This document shows, one piece after another, positions 26,615 to 34,550 of a stretch of DNA of 64,000 bases; within the stretch, counting starts at the first letter, position 1, and the number at the start of each line of letters is the position of its first letter. A program made the translations under genes and the position numbers. Source of the DNA: DASRJG01 sp964647625 (GTDB taxonomy: Bacteria; Acidobacteriota; Polarisedimenticolia; Polarisedimenticolales; DASRJG01); assembly GCA_964647625.1 (NCBI GenBank), contig CAZYHZ010000010.1:1-64000 (forward strand), in the 5' to 3' direction. The notes below the pieces were generated by a model. It saw nothing but the letters and a program-made list of their open reading frames with translations, was not told the origin of the DNA and ran no database searches.

Positions 26615-28051
26615 TCAATACTTGGGAACGCTCGGATCGACGTCCTTCGACCAGGCCAGGATGCCGCCCTTGAGGTTCAGCAATCGCCCGGGGAATCCGT
26701 TCTGCTTGAGGCGGCGCACGGCTGCGGCGCTGCGCAGGCCGACCTTGCAATAGACGACGGTCTGGCGCGCGGGGTCGATCTCTCGCACGCGGGTCGTGAT
26801 CTGGCCCAGCGGGATCAGGATGGTGTTGGGGAGCCGGGCGATGGCGTATTCGTGGGGCTCCCGGACGTCGACGATCTGGATGTCCTGGCCGAGATCGATC
26901 CGCCGCTTCAGCTCGACCGCCGTGATCTCTTCGTCGTCCTCGGTGGGGTCGACGGCCGGCTCGGGTGGAGCGATCCCGCAGAACTCCTCGTAGTCGATCA
27001 GCTTCGTGATCGTGGGATGCGTTCCGCAGATCGGGCAATTGGGGTCTTTCCGCAGCTTGACCTCGCGGAACCGCATGGTCCACGCGTCGAACAGCAGCAG
27101 GCGGTTCACCAGGGGGTCGCCGTCGCCCAAGATCAGCTTGATCGTCTCGGTCGCCTGGATCGTTCCGACGATCCCGGGGAGCACACCCAAAACTCCTCCC
27201 TCCGCGCAGGAGGGCACGAGCCCAGGCGGCGGGGGCTCGGGGTAGAGGCAGCGGTAGCACGGCCCGTCCGGCGCGCCGAAGACGCTCGCCTGCCCTTCGA
27301 ACCGGAAGATCGATCCGTACACGTTCGGCTTCTTCAGCAGGATGCACGCATCGTTGACCAGGTACCGGGTCGGGTAGTTGTCCGTGCCGTCGGCGACGAC
27401 GTCGTAATCCTTCACGATGTCGAGCGCGTTCTCCGAGGTCAGCCTCGTCTCGTAGGGAACCACCTGAACGTGCGGATTGATGTCATAGATGCGATCGCGC
27501 GCCGAGAGAATCTTCGGGCGCCCGACGTCGCGCGAGCCGTGGATGATCTGCCGCTGGAGGTTCGACGCGTCGACCGAATCGAAATCGACGATGCCGAGCG
27601 TGCCCACGCCGGCCGCAGCGAGGTACATGCCGAGCGGCGCGCCCAGGCCCCCCGTTCCCACGAGCAGCACCTTCGCGTTCTTGAGCTTCCGCTGACCGGT
27701 CACGCCGAACTCGGGAAGGATCAGGTGGCGGCTGTAGCGGGCAATCTCGTCGTTGGTCAGCTCGGGAAGGTCGGACGACCCGCCCGCGATCGAGGGCACG
27801 ATCATCATCGTGGAGGTGTCGGTCAACGGCGTGTCGAGCCCCGATTGGTAGCGGATGTCCTCGTCGTTGACGTATACGTTGACGAAGTTCCGGAGCTGGC
27901 CGTTGTCGCCGAACAGGTGCTTGCGCAGCTCGGTGTGCAGCGTCGTCAGATGGACGAGCGCCTCGCCCGCGGTTTTCGCCTCGACGGCGACCTCGGCGGC
28001 CCCTCCCGCGAATCCGCGAAGCGCCGTTGGGATGCGTACTGAGACCGGCAT
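26615..28051 (-). CDS. CysO/ThiS-like ubiquitin fold + MoeB-type E1 + rhodanese fusion
   Basis: 478 residues from ATG. Residues 1-91 are a MoaD/ThiS/CysO-like beta-grasp domain ending IVPSIAGG, the usual C-terminus of a sulfur carrier, but here the GG (90-91) is internal and continues as SSDLPEL. Residues ~97-365 are a MoeB/ThiF-type adenylating E1: nucleotide loop GTGGLGAP (132-139), DFDSVDASNLQRQ, and two CxxC zinc pairs (CYRC, CPIC). Residues ~380-478 are a rhodanese with active-site loop CKVGLRS (C435). The E1 would activate a carrier C-terminus and the rhodanese supply sulfur to give a thiocarboxylate, as mycobacterial MoeZ does for CysO. With the carrier fused ahead of the E1, cleavage after GG seems required, and the next gene upstream is a JAMM peptidase. 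A 94-base gap separates it from the shell gene. Confidence 0.9.
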   Translation of the reverse strand: MPVSVRIPTALRGFAGGAAEVAVEAKTAGEALVHLTTLHTELRKHLFGDNGQLRNFVNVYVNDEDIRYQSGLDTPLTDTSTMMIVPSIAGGSSDLPELTNDEIARYSRHLILPEFGVTGQRKLKNAKVLLVGTGGLGAPLGMYLAAAGVGTLGIVDFDSVDASNLQRQIIHGSRDVGRPKILSARDRIYDINPHVQVVPYETRLTSENALDIVKDYDVVADGTDNYPTRYLVNDACILLKKPNVYGSIFRFEGQASVFGAPDGPCYRCLYPEPPPPGLVPSCAEGGVLGVLPGIVGTIQATETIKLILGDGDPLVNRLLLFDAWTMRFREVKLRKDPNCPICGTHPTITKLIDYEEFCGIAPPEPAVDPTEDDEEITAVELKRRIDLGQDIQIVDVREPHEYAIARLPNTILIPLGQITTRVREIDPARQTVVYCKVGLRSAAAVRRLKQNGFPGRLLNLKGGILAWSKDVDPSVPKY

Positions 28052-28053
28052 GA

Positions 28054-28482
28054 TCAATGTCCTTTCGAGACGTCTTCGGCGTCGAATCGTGAGCGGTCGG
28101 GCCGAAGCTCCCAGGATAGGAGATCTTCGGCCCGGCCCGCACGCACCGAAACGATGATGTAGGAATAGACGGGCCAGGCGTGGTCGAGGTCGAACTGGGA
28201 CGGGACCGCGGGGTGGTCCGGGTGCGAGTGATAGAACCCGACGATGTCGCAGCCGCGGTTCCTCGCTTCTTTTTCGCCGCGCATCAGGTCGTCGGGCGTT
28301 ATGAGGAAGCGGTTGTGCTTGGCCGCGTCCTCGCGCGAGTTCGAGATCGGCAAGATCTCGTCGACGACCTTCTTGTTGCCGGCGTCGATGCGCCCGAGAA
28401 GGAGCCCGCAACATTCGTTGGGGTAGTCCTGCTCCCCGTGCTTGCGGATCGCCAAGAGTGTGGCGGCGCCCAGCGTGATCAC
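28054..28482 (-). CDS. JAMM/MPN zinc metallopeptidase (Mec+-like)
   Basis: 142 residues from a GTG overlapping the stop of the cysteine synthase gene (GTGA). The JAMM signature is complete: Glu in YPNECCGLLLG, then HSHPDHPAVPSQFD, which fits HxHx10D with the conserved Ser. Single-domain prokaryotic JAMM proteins next to cysteine synthase and E1 genes correspond to Mec+ of mycobacteria, which cuts newly made cysteine off the CysO-cysteine adduct. Here it could also cut the internal GG|SS junction of the fused carrier-E1 protein encoded two bases downstream. Cytoplasmic; no signal peptide. Confidence 0.9.
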   Translation of the reverse strand: MITLGAATLLAIRKHGEQDYPNECCGLLLGRIDAGNKKVVDEILPISNSREDAAKHNRFLITPDDLMRGEKEARNRGCDIVGFYHSHPDHPAVPSQFDLDHAWPVYSYIIVSVRAGRAEDLLSWELRPDRSRFDAEDVSKGH

Positions 28483-29438
28483 GACGACACGTCCTTCCAG
28501 AACGCGTCGTGGATATACCGGCCGCCGGAATCGCACAGGATCGTGACCACGACCGATCCCGAAGGAAGGCCCGCCGCCAGTCGCAGCGCGGCGAACACGT
28601 TCGCCCCGGCGCTGACGCCGACCATGAGGCCGTGCGAGCGCGCGAGCCAGCGCGTCGTCGCCTGGGCCGCGGGGGTTTCGACCTCGACCTCGCCGTCGGC
28701 GAGGCTGCGATCGTAGATCCCGGGAACGATCGCGGTCGCCATGTGCTTCATCCCTTCGAGACCGTGCAGCGGAAGATCGGGCTGCATCGAGATCGCGCGG
28801 ATCGCCGGGCTCATCGCCTTCAGCCCGCGCGTCGTTCCGCAGAAGGTACCCGACGTCCCGAGGCCCGCGATGAAGTGCGTCACGCGCCCTTCGGTCTGGC
28901 TCCAGATCTCGGGAGCGGTCGTCTCCACGTGCGCGCGCCAGTTGGCGTCGTTGTTGTATTGATCGGTGTAGAAGAACGCGTCGGGCCGCTCGGCGACCAT
29001 CGCCTTTGCGCGGCGCTGCGCCCCGTCGGTGGCTTCGAGGCTGTCGGTCTCGACGATCGTCGCCCCGTAGATCTCGAGCGTTCGCTTGCGCTCGGGGCTG
29101 GCGTTGGCGGGCAGGCACACCGTGACCGGATAGCCGCGCGCCGCGCCGATCATCGCGAGCGCGATGCCGGTGTTTCCGCTCGTGGCATCGAGGATCGCCT
29201 TGCCGGGCGTCAGCCGCCCGGTCCGCTCCCCGTCGAGGATCATCGACCGCGCCGTGCGGTCCTTGACCGATCCGCCGGGGTTCATGTTCTCGGCCTTGGC
29301 GTAGACCTCGACGCCGTCCGGAATCACGAACCCGGAGCCCTCGAAGCGGTCGATCCGGATCAGCGGAGTGCCGCCGATGGCGTCCAAGACACCGGTACGT
29401 CGCCGCCCGGCGGATTCCTTGGTCTGGCTCAAAGTCAC
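28479..29438 (-). CDS. cysM: Cysteine synthase, CysM type (PLP-dependent)
   Basis: 319 residues from GTG. Fold-type II PLP enzyme: IGGTPLIRI, PLP lysine in NPGGSVKDR, TSGNTG substrate loop, GLGTSGT phosphate loop. It condenses an activated serine with a sulfur donor to give cysteine. The region QPDLPLHGLEGMKHM differs from ordinary O-acetylserine enzymes and resembles the segment of mycobacterial CysM that holds the O-phosphoserine-binding Arg, with Lys in about that place; use of O-phosphoserine and a carrier-bound thiocarboxylate is therefore plausible but inferred. First gene of the five-gene operon; the 139 bases to the divergent deacetylase gene must hold its promoter. A nearer in-frame TTG (LDAIGG) is a weaker start. 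Confidence 0.88.
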   Translation of the reverse strand: MTLSQTKESAGRRRTGVLDAIGGTPLIRIDRFEGSGFVIPDGVEVYAKAENMNPGGSVKDRTARSMILDGERTGRLTPGKAILDATSGNTGIALAMIGAARGYPVTVCLPANASPERKRTLEIYGATIVETDSLEATDGAQRRAKAMVAERPDAFFYTDQYNNDANWRAHVETTAPEIWSQTEGRVTHFIAGLGTSGTFCGTTRGLKAMSPAIRAISMQPDLPLHGLEGMKHMATAIVPGIYDRSLADGEVEVETPAAQATTRWLARSHGLMVGVSAGANVFAALRLAAGLPSGSVVVTILCDSGGRYIHDAFWKDVSS

Positions 29439-29577
29439 CCTCGATCCGGAAGACCATACGAAGAAGTAGCCCGCGACGCTACCATTAGGGCTCTTTGATC
29501 CGGAAATCGGGGAACGACATTGCCGCTTATCCCGAAGATGCCTCGCCGGTGATGCAGGCCGCGGCCGGATCGGCACC

Positions 29578-30477
29578 GTGATCGCTGCGGTCCTTTTGGC
29601 GCTCACGGTGGCCGTGACCTTCGACGACCTGCCGGCCACGGCCGGCGAGCGGGCCGGCTCGACGGACGTGCGGCCGATCGACCGGCGGATCGTGGAATCC
29701 CTGGCGCGGCGGAAGGTTCCGGCGGTCGGGTTCGTCAACGAGATCGGACTCGAGATCGACGGCCGCGTCGATCCCGATCGTGTCGCTGCGCTGTCGCTGT
29801 GGCTCGATGCCGGTCTCGAGCTCGGCAACCACACGTACTCGCACCCGTCGGCTCACAAGGTTCCGCTCGACGCCTATGACGACGACATCCTGAAAGGTGA
29901 GCGCGTGATCCGGCCGCTCGTCGAGTCGAAGGGCGGACGGCTCGTGTGGTTCCGACACCCCTTCCTTCAAACCGGGCGCGACCTCGACACCAAGCGCTCG
30001 ATCGAGACGTTTCTCGCCGCGCACGGCTACCGCATCGCACCCGTGACGATCGACAACGGCGAGTGGATCTTCGCGAAGGCCTACTTCGTCAACTCCCGCA
30101 ACCGCGCCATGCGCAAGAAGATCGCCGACGAATACGTCGCCTACATGAATCGCAAGACAGACTACTGGGAGCGGTCGGCGCGCTCGCTGTTCGGCCGCGA
30201 CATCCCGGAGATCCTCCTCGTCCATGCGAACCAGCTGAACGCCGACACCTTCCCGCGCATCCTCTCGATGCTCGAGCAGCGCGGCTACCGATTCATCACG
30301 CTCGACGACGCGCTGAAGGACCCGGCCTATTCCTCGCCCGACACGTTCACCGGCGCCGGCGGCATCTCGTGGATCCATCGCTGGACCCTGACCGCGCGCG
30401 GCCGCTCCGCCATCCTCCCCGACGAGCCCGCCGTCCCCGACTGGATCATGCGCGAGGCGGGCGTCGATTCGGAGTAG
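29578..30477 (+). CDS. Polysaccharide deacetylase (NodB/CE4 family), exported
   Basis: 299 residues from GTG. The NodB motifs are visible: TFDDLP (catalytic Asp and metal Asp), NHTYSHP (metal His pair), FRHPFL in place of the usual RxPY, and LLVHAN near the end. The enzyme removes N- or O-acetyl groups from polysaccharides such as chitin oligomers or peptidoglycan. The N-terminal ~15 residues are hydrophobic and run directly into TFDD, so the signal peptide is short or the true start lies slightly upstream; no better in-frame ATG/GTG is seen. Its stop codon touches a long inverted repeat shared with the convergent sortilin-like gene. Confidence 0.82.
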   Translation: MIAAVLLALTVAVTFDDLPATAGERAGSTDVRPIDRRIVESLARRKVPAVGFVNEIGLEIDGRVDPDRVAALSLWLDAGLELGNHTYSHPSAHKVPLDAYDDDILKGERVIRPLVESKGGRLVWFRHPFLQTGRDLDTKRSIETFLAAHGYRIAPVTIDNGEWIFAKAYFVNSRNRAMRKKIADEYVAYMNRKTDYWERSARSLFGRDIPEILLVHANQLNADTFPRILSMLEQRGYRFITLDDALKDPAYSSPDTFTGAGGISWIHRWTLTARGRSAILPDEPAVPDWIMREAGVDSE

Positions 30478-30628
30478 GGACAGTCCCCTTTTTCTTACAA
30501 AATCGGATTCCGCTGGATCGTCTCCTCCTGCGGACGCTCGCCGCAAGCGAAGCGCGGGCTCGCTCGCGAGGCCGCATCCGGAGAAGATCCAGCGGAATCC
30601 GATTTTGTAAGAAAAAGGGGACTGTCCC
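30477..30628. repeat. Long inverted repeat, copy 2, between convergent genes
   Basis: Arms of about 43 bases (GGGACAGTCCCCTTTTTC, then TTACAAAATCGGATTCCGCTGGATC) face each other across a loop that is itself partly self-complementary (GGACGCTCGCC / GCGAGGCCGC). The left arm begins on the last base of the deacetylase TAG, and the right arm ends six bases from the stop of the sortilin-like gene. The outer core is the same as in copies 1 and 3 while the inner part of the arms differs. T-runs behind the GC-rich stem on each strand would make a good bidirectional terminator. Confidence 0.85.
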
Positions 30629-30634
30629 TTCTCC

Positions 30635-33600
30635 TCAGCGAAGTAGCTTCAACGCCTCGCTCAATCGCGCGTCGAGCCGGGCGAACGCGCGGACCTGAGG
30701 ATCGGTCGGAGCGCGATCGGATTCCTCGAGATCGTTCTGAAGCTCGCGCAGGCCGTTGCCGATGGCGTCGAGGTTGGGCGACTCGTCGGATTCCTTCGCC
30801 GTGAGGTGGGCGAGCGTCTTCGCATCGAGGCGGTCCTTGACGCGTTTCAGCTCGGCGACCGCGTCGGCTTGCTTTTCCATCGCCGCGACGATCTTGCGCG
30901 AGAGCGCGTAACCCGACTCGAGTGCGGTGCGCTCGACGGCGACCCGCGGGTCCGCCACGACGCGCAGCGGCTGCTCGTGCGCGTTGCCGTCGACCTCGAA
31001 CCGGACGCGATAGTCCCCCGGCGGGACGAGCATCCCTTGGGGAAGAAGCGGCGTTTCCTCGCCGTCGACGGCCGCGATGCTGAACTCGTACCTCACCGCC
31101 CGCGGCCTTGCGCCCCGGAGATCCCAGACGAATCGATGCGCGCCCGCGTCCGGAGACAGGCTGGGCGCGCGGCCGAGCCACGTTTCCGCAAAGTATCGCT
31201 CGGATGGAAGCGGTGCCGGCGGCGGACCCGATTCGAATCGCCGGACCACCGCGCCGCGCGCATCTCGAATCTCGAGGGCGACCGAAGACGCCGGCTCCGC
31301 CAGCCAGTAATCGATGATGGCCCCGGCGGGTGGATTCTTCGCGAGGGGCTCGTCGGGCGGCAGCGGCGTGTCCTTGTTTTGATTGCGTCGCACGCGCACG
31401 GCCGGGGCGGGAGCGAACAGATGGGCGCGCTCGTCGGCGGCGACCCGCTCGCGAAGCGGAGCGACGTCGTCCAAGATCCAGATCGCGCGCCCCTGCGTCG
31501 CGGCGATCAGGTCGTCGCCGTGGACGAGCAGGTCGTTGACGATCGCCGACGGGAGGTCGTTTCGCAGGGGACGCCAGTGGTCGCCGTCGTCGAACGAGAC
31601 GAACACGCTCCGGTCGGTCCCCGCGTACAGCAGGCCGGCCTTTCGCGGATCGGCGCGGAGCGCCGCCACGAAGTGCCCCGGAGGCAGCGTGCCGGCGATC
31701 GCCGTCCAGGTCTTCCCGCCGTCGTGCGTGCGAAACGCGTAGGGCGCGAAATCGTCCTGCCGGTGGTTGTCGACGGCGATGTACACCGATGACGGATCGA
31801 GCGCCGACACGTCGAGCGTGCTGACCTTCGCCCACGTCGGGACGGCGTCCGGCGTGACATCCGTCCATCGCTTCCCCGCATCGCGCGTCACGCGAACGCG
31901 GCCGTCGTCCGTGCCGACCCAGAGCGTGTCGTTGTCGCGCGGAGACAGACCGATGCTGAAGACGACTCCGAATCCGCACCGCCGGGCCTGCTCCGCCGTC
32001 AGGTCCGGGACGCAGGAATCCGCCGCCGCGCCCCGCAGCGTCGCGTCCGGGCTGATCGGAGACCAGTGCGCGCCCTTGTCGAATGAGCGGAACAGAACCT
32101 GCGCCCCCTGATACATCGGGAACGGCGGGACCTTCGACACCGCGATCGGCGTGATCCACGTGTAGTGATATTGAACCGTCGTCGGCCGCGCGCCGTAGCT
32201 CGACAGCGGCCACGGCGAGATGTTCTGGACCTCGCCGTTTTTCGCATTCCACCGCGTCAGCCGGCCGCCGAGCCCGGAGCCGTAGACGATGTCCGGATCG
32301 CGAGGATCCGGGACGTCGTCGTCCCGTTCGTCCGCGCCGACCGAGCGCCAGTCGCGAAACGAGATCGATCCGTAGTCGCCGCGGCTCGCGATCGACACCG
32401 TCCCGTTGTCCTGCTGGCCGGAGTAGATGCGGTACGGGAACCGATCGTCGGTGGCGAGATGGTAGAACTGCCCTGTCGGCTGGTTGTACCAACTGCTCCA
32501 CGTCCGGCCGGCATTGACGGTGATCGCGGTTCCCTGATCGGACACGGAGATCATCCGCTCCGGTGCGGCCGGATCGATCCAGAGGTCGTGGTAGTCGTCG
32601 CCGCCGGGCGATCCTTTGAAGATCTCGCAGTGCGCGCCGCCCTCCGTGCATTTGCGGATCGATTGGCCCATCACGAACACGGTGTCGGGATCGCCGGGCA
32701 TCACGGTCAGCCGGCTGAAGTAGCTGCTCCCGAGGCTCGCAGTGTCGTTGACGCGCTTCCAGGTCCCGCCGTCGTCGTCCGAGCGGTAGAGCCCGCCGGC
32801 CTCCGTGGACGCGACCGTCGCGTAGATCCGCAGGGCGCCGCCGGCGCGCGTCGCGGCGAGCCCGATGCGTCCGAGCTTGGCATCCGGCCAGCCGCCGCCG
32901 TGGATGCGCGCCCACGTGCGCCCGCCATCCGCGGAGCGGTAGACACCGCTCTCGGCCCCCTCGCCGGGCAGGAAGTACGAAAGCCACGGCTTGTGACGGA
33001 CTTGCCAGACGGACGCGAAGACCAGGTCGGGCGATCCGGGATCGACGGCCAGGTCGACCGCTCCGGTGTCGTCGGAGACGTACAACGTGCGCTGCCACGT
33101 GGCGCCGCCGTCTTCGGACCGATACACGCCGCGCTCGGGATTCGGACCGAACACGTGGCCGAGCGCGGCGACCAGCACGACACCCGCATCGCGCGGGTCG
33201 ACGACGATGGCCCCGATGTGACGCGTGGCCCCAAGCCCGATCGGCGCCCACGTGGCGCCTGCGTCCCTGGTCTTGAACACGCCGTCCCCGGCGGCGATGT
33301 CGTAGCGCGAGGTGACCTGTCCGGTTCCGACGTAGATCGTCTTGGGATCGGACGGTGCCACGGCGAGCACGCCGATGGCGGCCGGCCCGTCGTCGAAGAT
33401 GGGCGACCACGTCCGCCCGGCATCCGTCGTCTTCCACACGCCGCCGCCCGCCGCTCCGAAGTAGAACGTCGCGGGATCGCCGGGAATTCCCGCGGCGGTG
33501 GTGCTCCAGCCGGCTCGATGAGGGCCGACGAGCCGCCAGGCCAGCGCATCCGCGACCGCGTCGGAGGCCGCGGCGCGCACGAGGGATGGAATCGAAACGA

Positions 33601-33661
33601 GGACGAGCCCGCAGGCGGCGACGGCAAGGAGACGCCGTTCCAGGTTGCGGGGGATCTTCAT
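30635..33661 (-). CDS. Secreted sortilin/VPS10-like BNR-repeat beta-propeller protein
   Basis: 1,008 residues from the ATG that gives a standard signal peptide (MKIPRNLERRLLAVAACGL, cut near RAAA); a longer frame upstream adds an improbable leader. Repeated Asp-box motifs, for example KTTDAGRTW, KTRDAGATW, RSEDGGATW, RSADGGRTW, RSDDDGGTW, HDGGKTW, show two or more beta-propellers over residues ~45-720, as in the sortilin/VPS10 and xyloglucanase-like group. A beta-sandwich-like segment (~780-900, containing PPGDYRVRFEVDG) and a helical, charged tail (~920-1008) follow. Such proteins are frequent in Acidobacteriota and Bacteroidota; some are glycoside hydrolases, but I cannot point to catalytic residues here. 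Likely exported to the periplasm or cell surface. Confidence 0.8.
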   Translation of the reverse strand: MKIPRNLERRLLAVAACGLVLVSIPSLVRAAASDAVADALAWRLVGPHRAGWSTTAAGIPGDPATFYFGAAGGGVWKTTDAGRTWSPIFDDGPAAIGVLAVAPSDPKTIYVGTGQVTSRYDIAAGDGVFKTRDAGATWAPIGLGATRHIGAIVVDPRDAGVVLVAALGHVFGPNPERGVYRSEDGGATWQRTLYVSDDTGAVDLAVDPGSPDLVFASVWQVRHKPWLSYFLPGEGAESGVYRSADGGRTWARIHGGGWPDAKLGRIGLAATRAGGALRIYATVASTEAGGLYRSDDDGGTWKRVNDTASLGSSYFSRLTVMPGDPDTVFVMGQSIRKCTEGGAHCEIFKGSPGGDDYHDLWIDPAAPERMISVSDQGTAITVNAGRTWSSWYNQPTGQFYHLATDDRFPYRIYSGQQDNGTVSIASRGDYGSISFRDWRSVGADERDDDVPDPRDPDIVYGSGLGGRLTRWNAKNGEVQNISPWPLSSYGARPTTVQYHYTWITPIAVSKVPPFPMYQGAQVLFRSFDKGAHWSPISPDATLRGAAADSCVPDLTAEQARRCGFGVVFSIGLSPRDNDTLWVGTDDGRVRVTRDAGKRWTDVTPDAVPTWAKVSTLDVSALDPSSVYIAVDNHRQDDFAPYAFRTHDGGKTWTAIAGTLPPGHFVAALRADPRKAGLLYAGTDRSVFVSFDDGDHWRPLRNDLPSAIVNDLLVHGDDLIAATQGRAIWILDDVAPLRERVAADERAHLFAPAPAVRVRRNQNKDTPLPPDEPLAKNPPAGAIIDYWLAEPASSVALEIRDARGAVVRRFESGPPPAPLPSERYFAETWLGRAPSLSPDAGAHRFVWDLRGARPRAVRYEFSIAAVDGEETPLLPQGMLVPPGDYRVRFEVDGNAHEQPLRVVADPRVAVERTALESGYALSRKIVAAMEKQADAVAELKRVKDRLDAKTLAHLTAKESDESPNLDAIGNGLRELQNDLEESDRAPTDPQVRAFARLDARLSEALKLLR

Positions 33662-33753
33662 GAACGCGGGAGTATAAGCGGGGCGGGCGGGGGGCGACGT
33701 CGCGAACGCGGGACATCGGATGCCGGCAGGCGGCCCCCGATGCCCCGCGCGTT

Positions 33754-34299
33754 TCACGTCCTGGAGCGAACGATCAGATTCGCCTGGACGTCTTTGACTC
33801 CCTTGGTGTCGCGAGCGAGCTTGACCGCTTGGTCCTTCTCCTGTTCGCTTCTCACCGTGCCGGTCAGGAAGACGACGCCTTCACGCGTGTCCACGTCGAT
33901 CTTCGTGCCCCGGACGAGCTCGTCCTCGAGGAGCTTCGACTTGACGCGCATGGTCGTCCCGGCGTCGTCGATCGTCTCGCCGATCGTGCGGTCGGGACTC
34001 GGCGCCTCACCTTCGGCCGCGGCGGTCCGAACTTCGATCATGTCCTCGACATGCTTGACGCCCTTCGTCTCGCGGGCGATCTGCAATGCGCGGTCCTTGG
34101 CGGCCGGATCGTCGATGTTGCCCGTCAGGGTCACGACGCCGTTTCGCGTCGTCACCTCGATCTGGTAGGCCTTCACCGTGCGGTCGACGGCCATCTTCGA
34201 TTTCACGGCGGTCGTGATGCCGGTGTCGGTCATCGAGCAGGCGGCGGTCAGAAGCGCCGCCGCGAGAATCGCGAGCGCGGTGGACGTGCGGGTTTTCAT
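33754..34299 (-). CDS. Lipoprotein with two BON domains
   Basis: 181 residues from the ATG that has GGGAGG six to eight bases upstream; a longer frame lacks such a site. The N-terminus is a lipoprotein signal with lipobox LTAAC. Two BON domains follow (~40-95 and ~115-180), each with the GVVTLTGNI or GVVFLTGTV strand-turn and a VKHVED or VKDVQA helix end. BON domains bind phospholipid or peptide at the envelope (OsmY, DolP). Probably a periplasmic envelope-stress protein. The 250 bases to the divergent potassium transporter gene must hold both promoters. Confidence 0.85.
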   Translation of the reverse strand: MKTRTSTALAILAAALLTAACSMTDTGITTAVKSKMAVDRTVKAYQIEVTTRNGVVTLTGNIDDPAAKDRALQIARETKGVKHVEDMIEVRTAAAEGEAPSPDRTIGETIDDAGTTMRVKSKLLEDELVRGTKIDVDTREGVVFLTGTVRSEQEKDQAVKLARDTKGVKDVQANLIVRSRT

Positions 34300-34518
34300 G
34301 ACGACCTCCCATCGGGCCTCTCGTGTCAAGCCCGCGAAGAGAGGTTGCACCGACCGTGCCATCGACCACGAATTCCCGGAACGTCGCGCATTCTCGAATC
34401 GACCGGCCGCCCCCGTGCGGAATTCACCCGATGACGATTCGACGCGGCGGGCAAGAAGTTCCTGCGTTTGACAGCCTGCTGAGGCATTGCTAGAACGTCG
34501 CTCCGGTTCAGTCCCGTC

Positions 34519-34535
34519 GGCCCGGCTTGCGGGCC
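34519..34535 (+). promoter_or_regulatory. Hairpin just upstream of kimA-like start
   Basis: GGCCCG and CGGGCC form a six-pair stem with a five-base loop, 15 bases before the TTG start and immediately before its GGAAGG ribosome site. It could modulate translation initiation. I looked for the c-di-AMP (ydaO) riboswitch that precedes kimA in Bacillus and could not recognise it, so no riboswitch is claimed. Confidence 0.3.
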
Positions 34536-34550
34536 GTTGGAAGGTGCCGG

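Noticed and set aside
34300..34550. c-di-AMP (ydaO-type) riboswitch before the KimA-like gene
   Set aside because: Only a short hairpin is visible; the conserved core sequences of the riboswitch could not be recognised.
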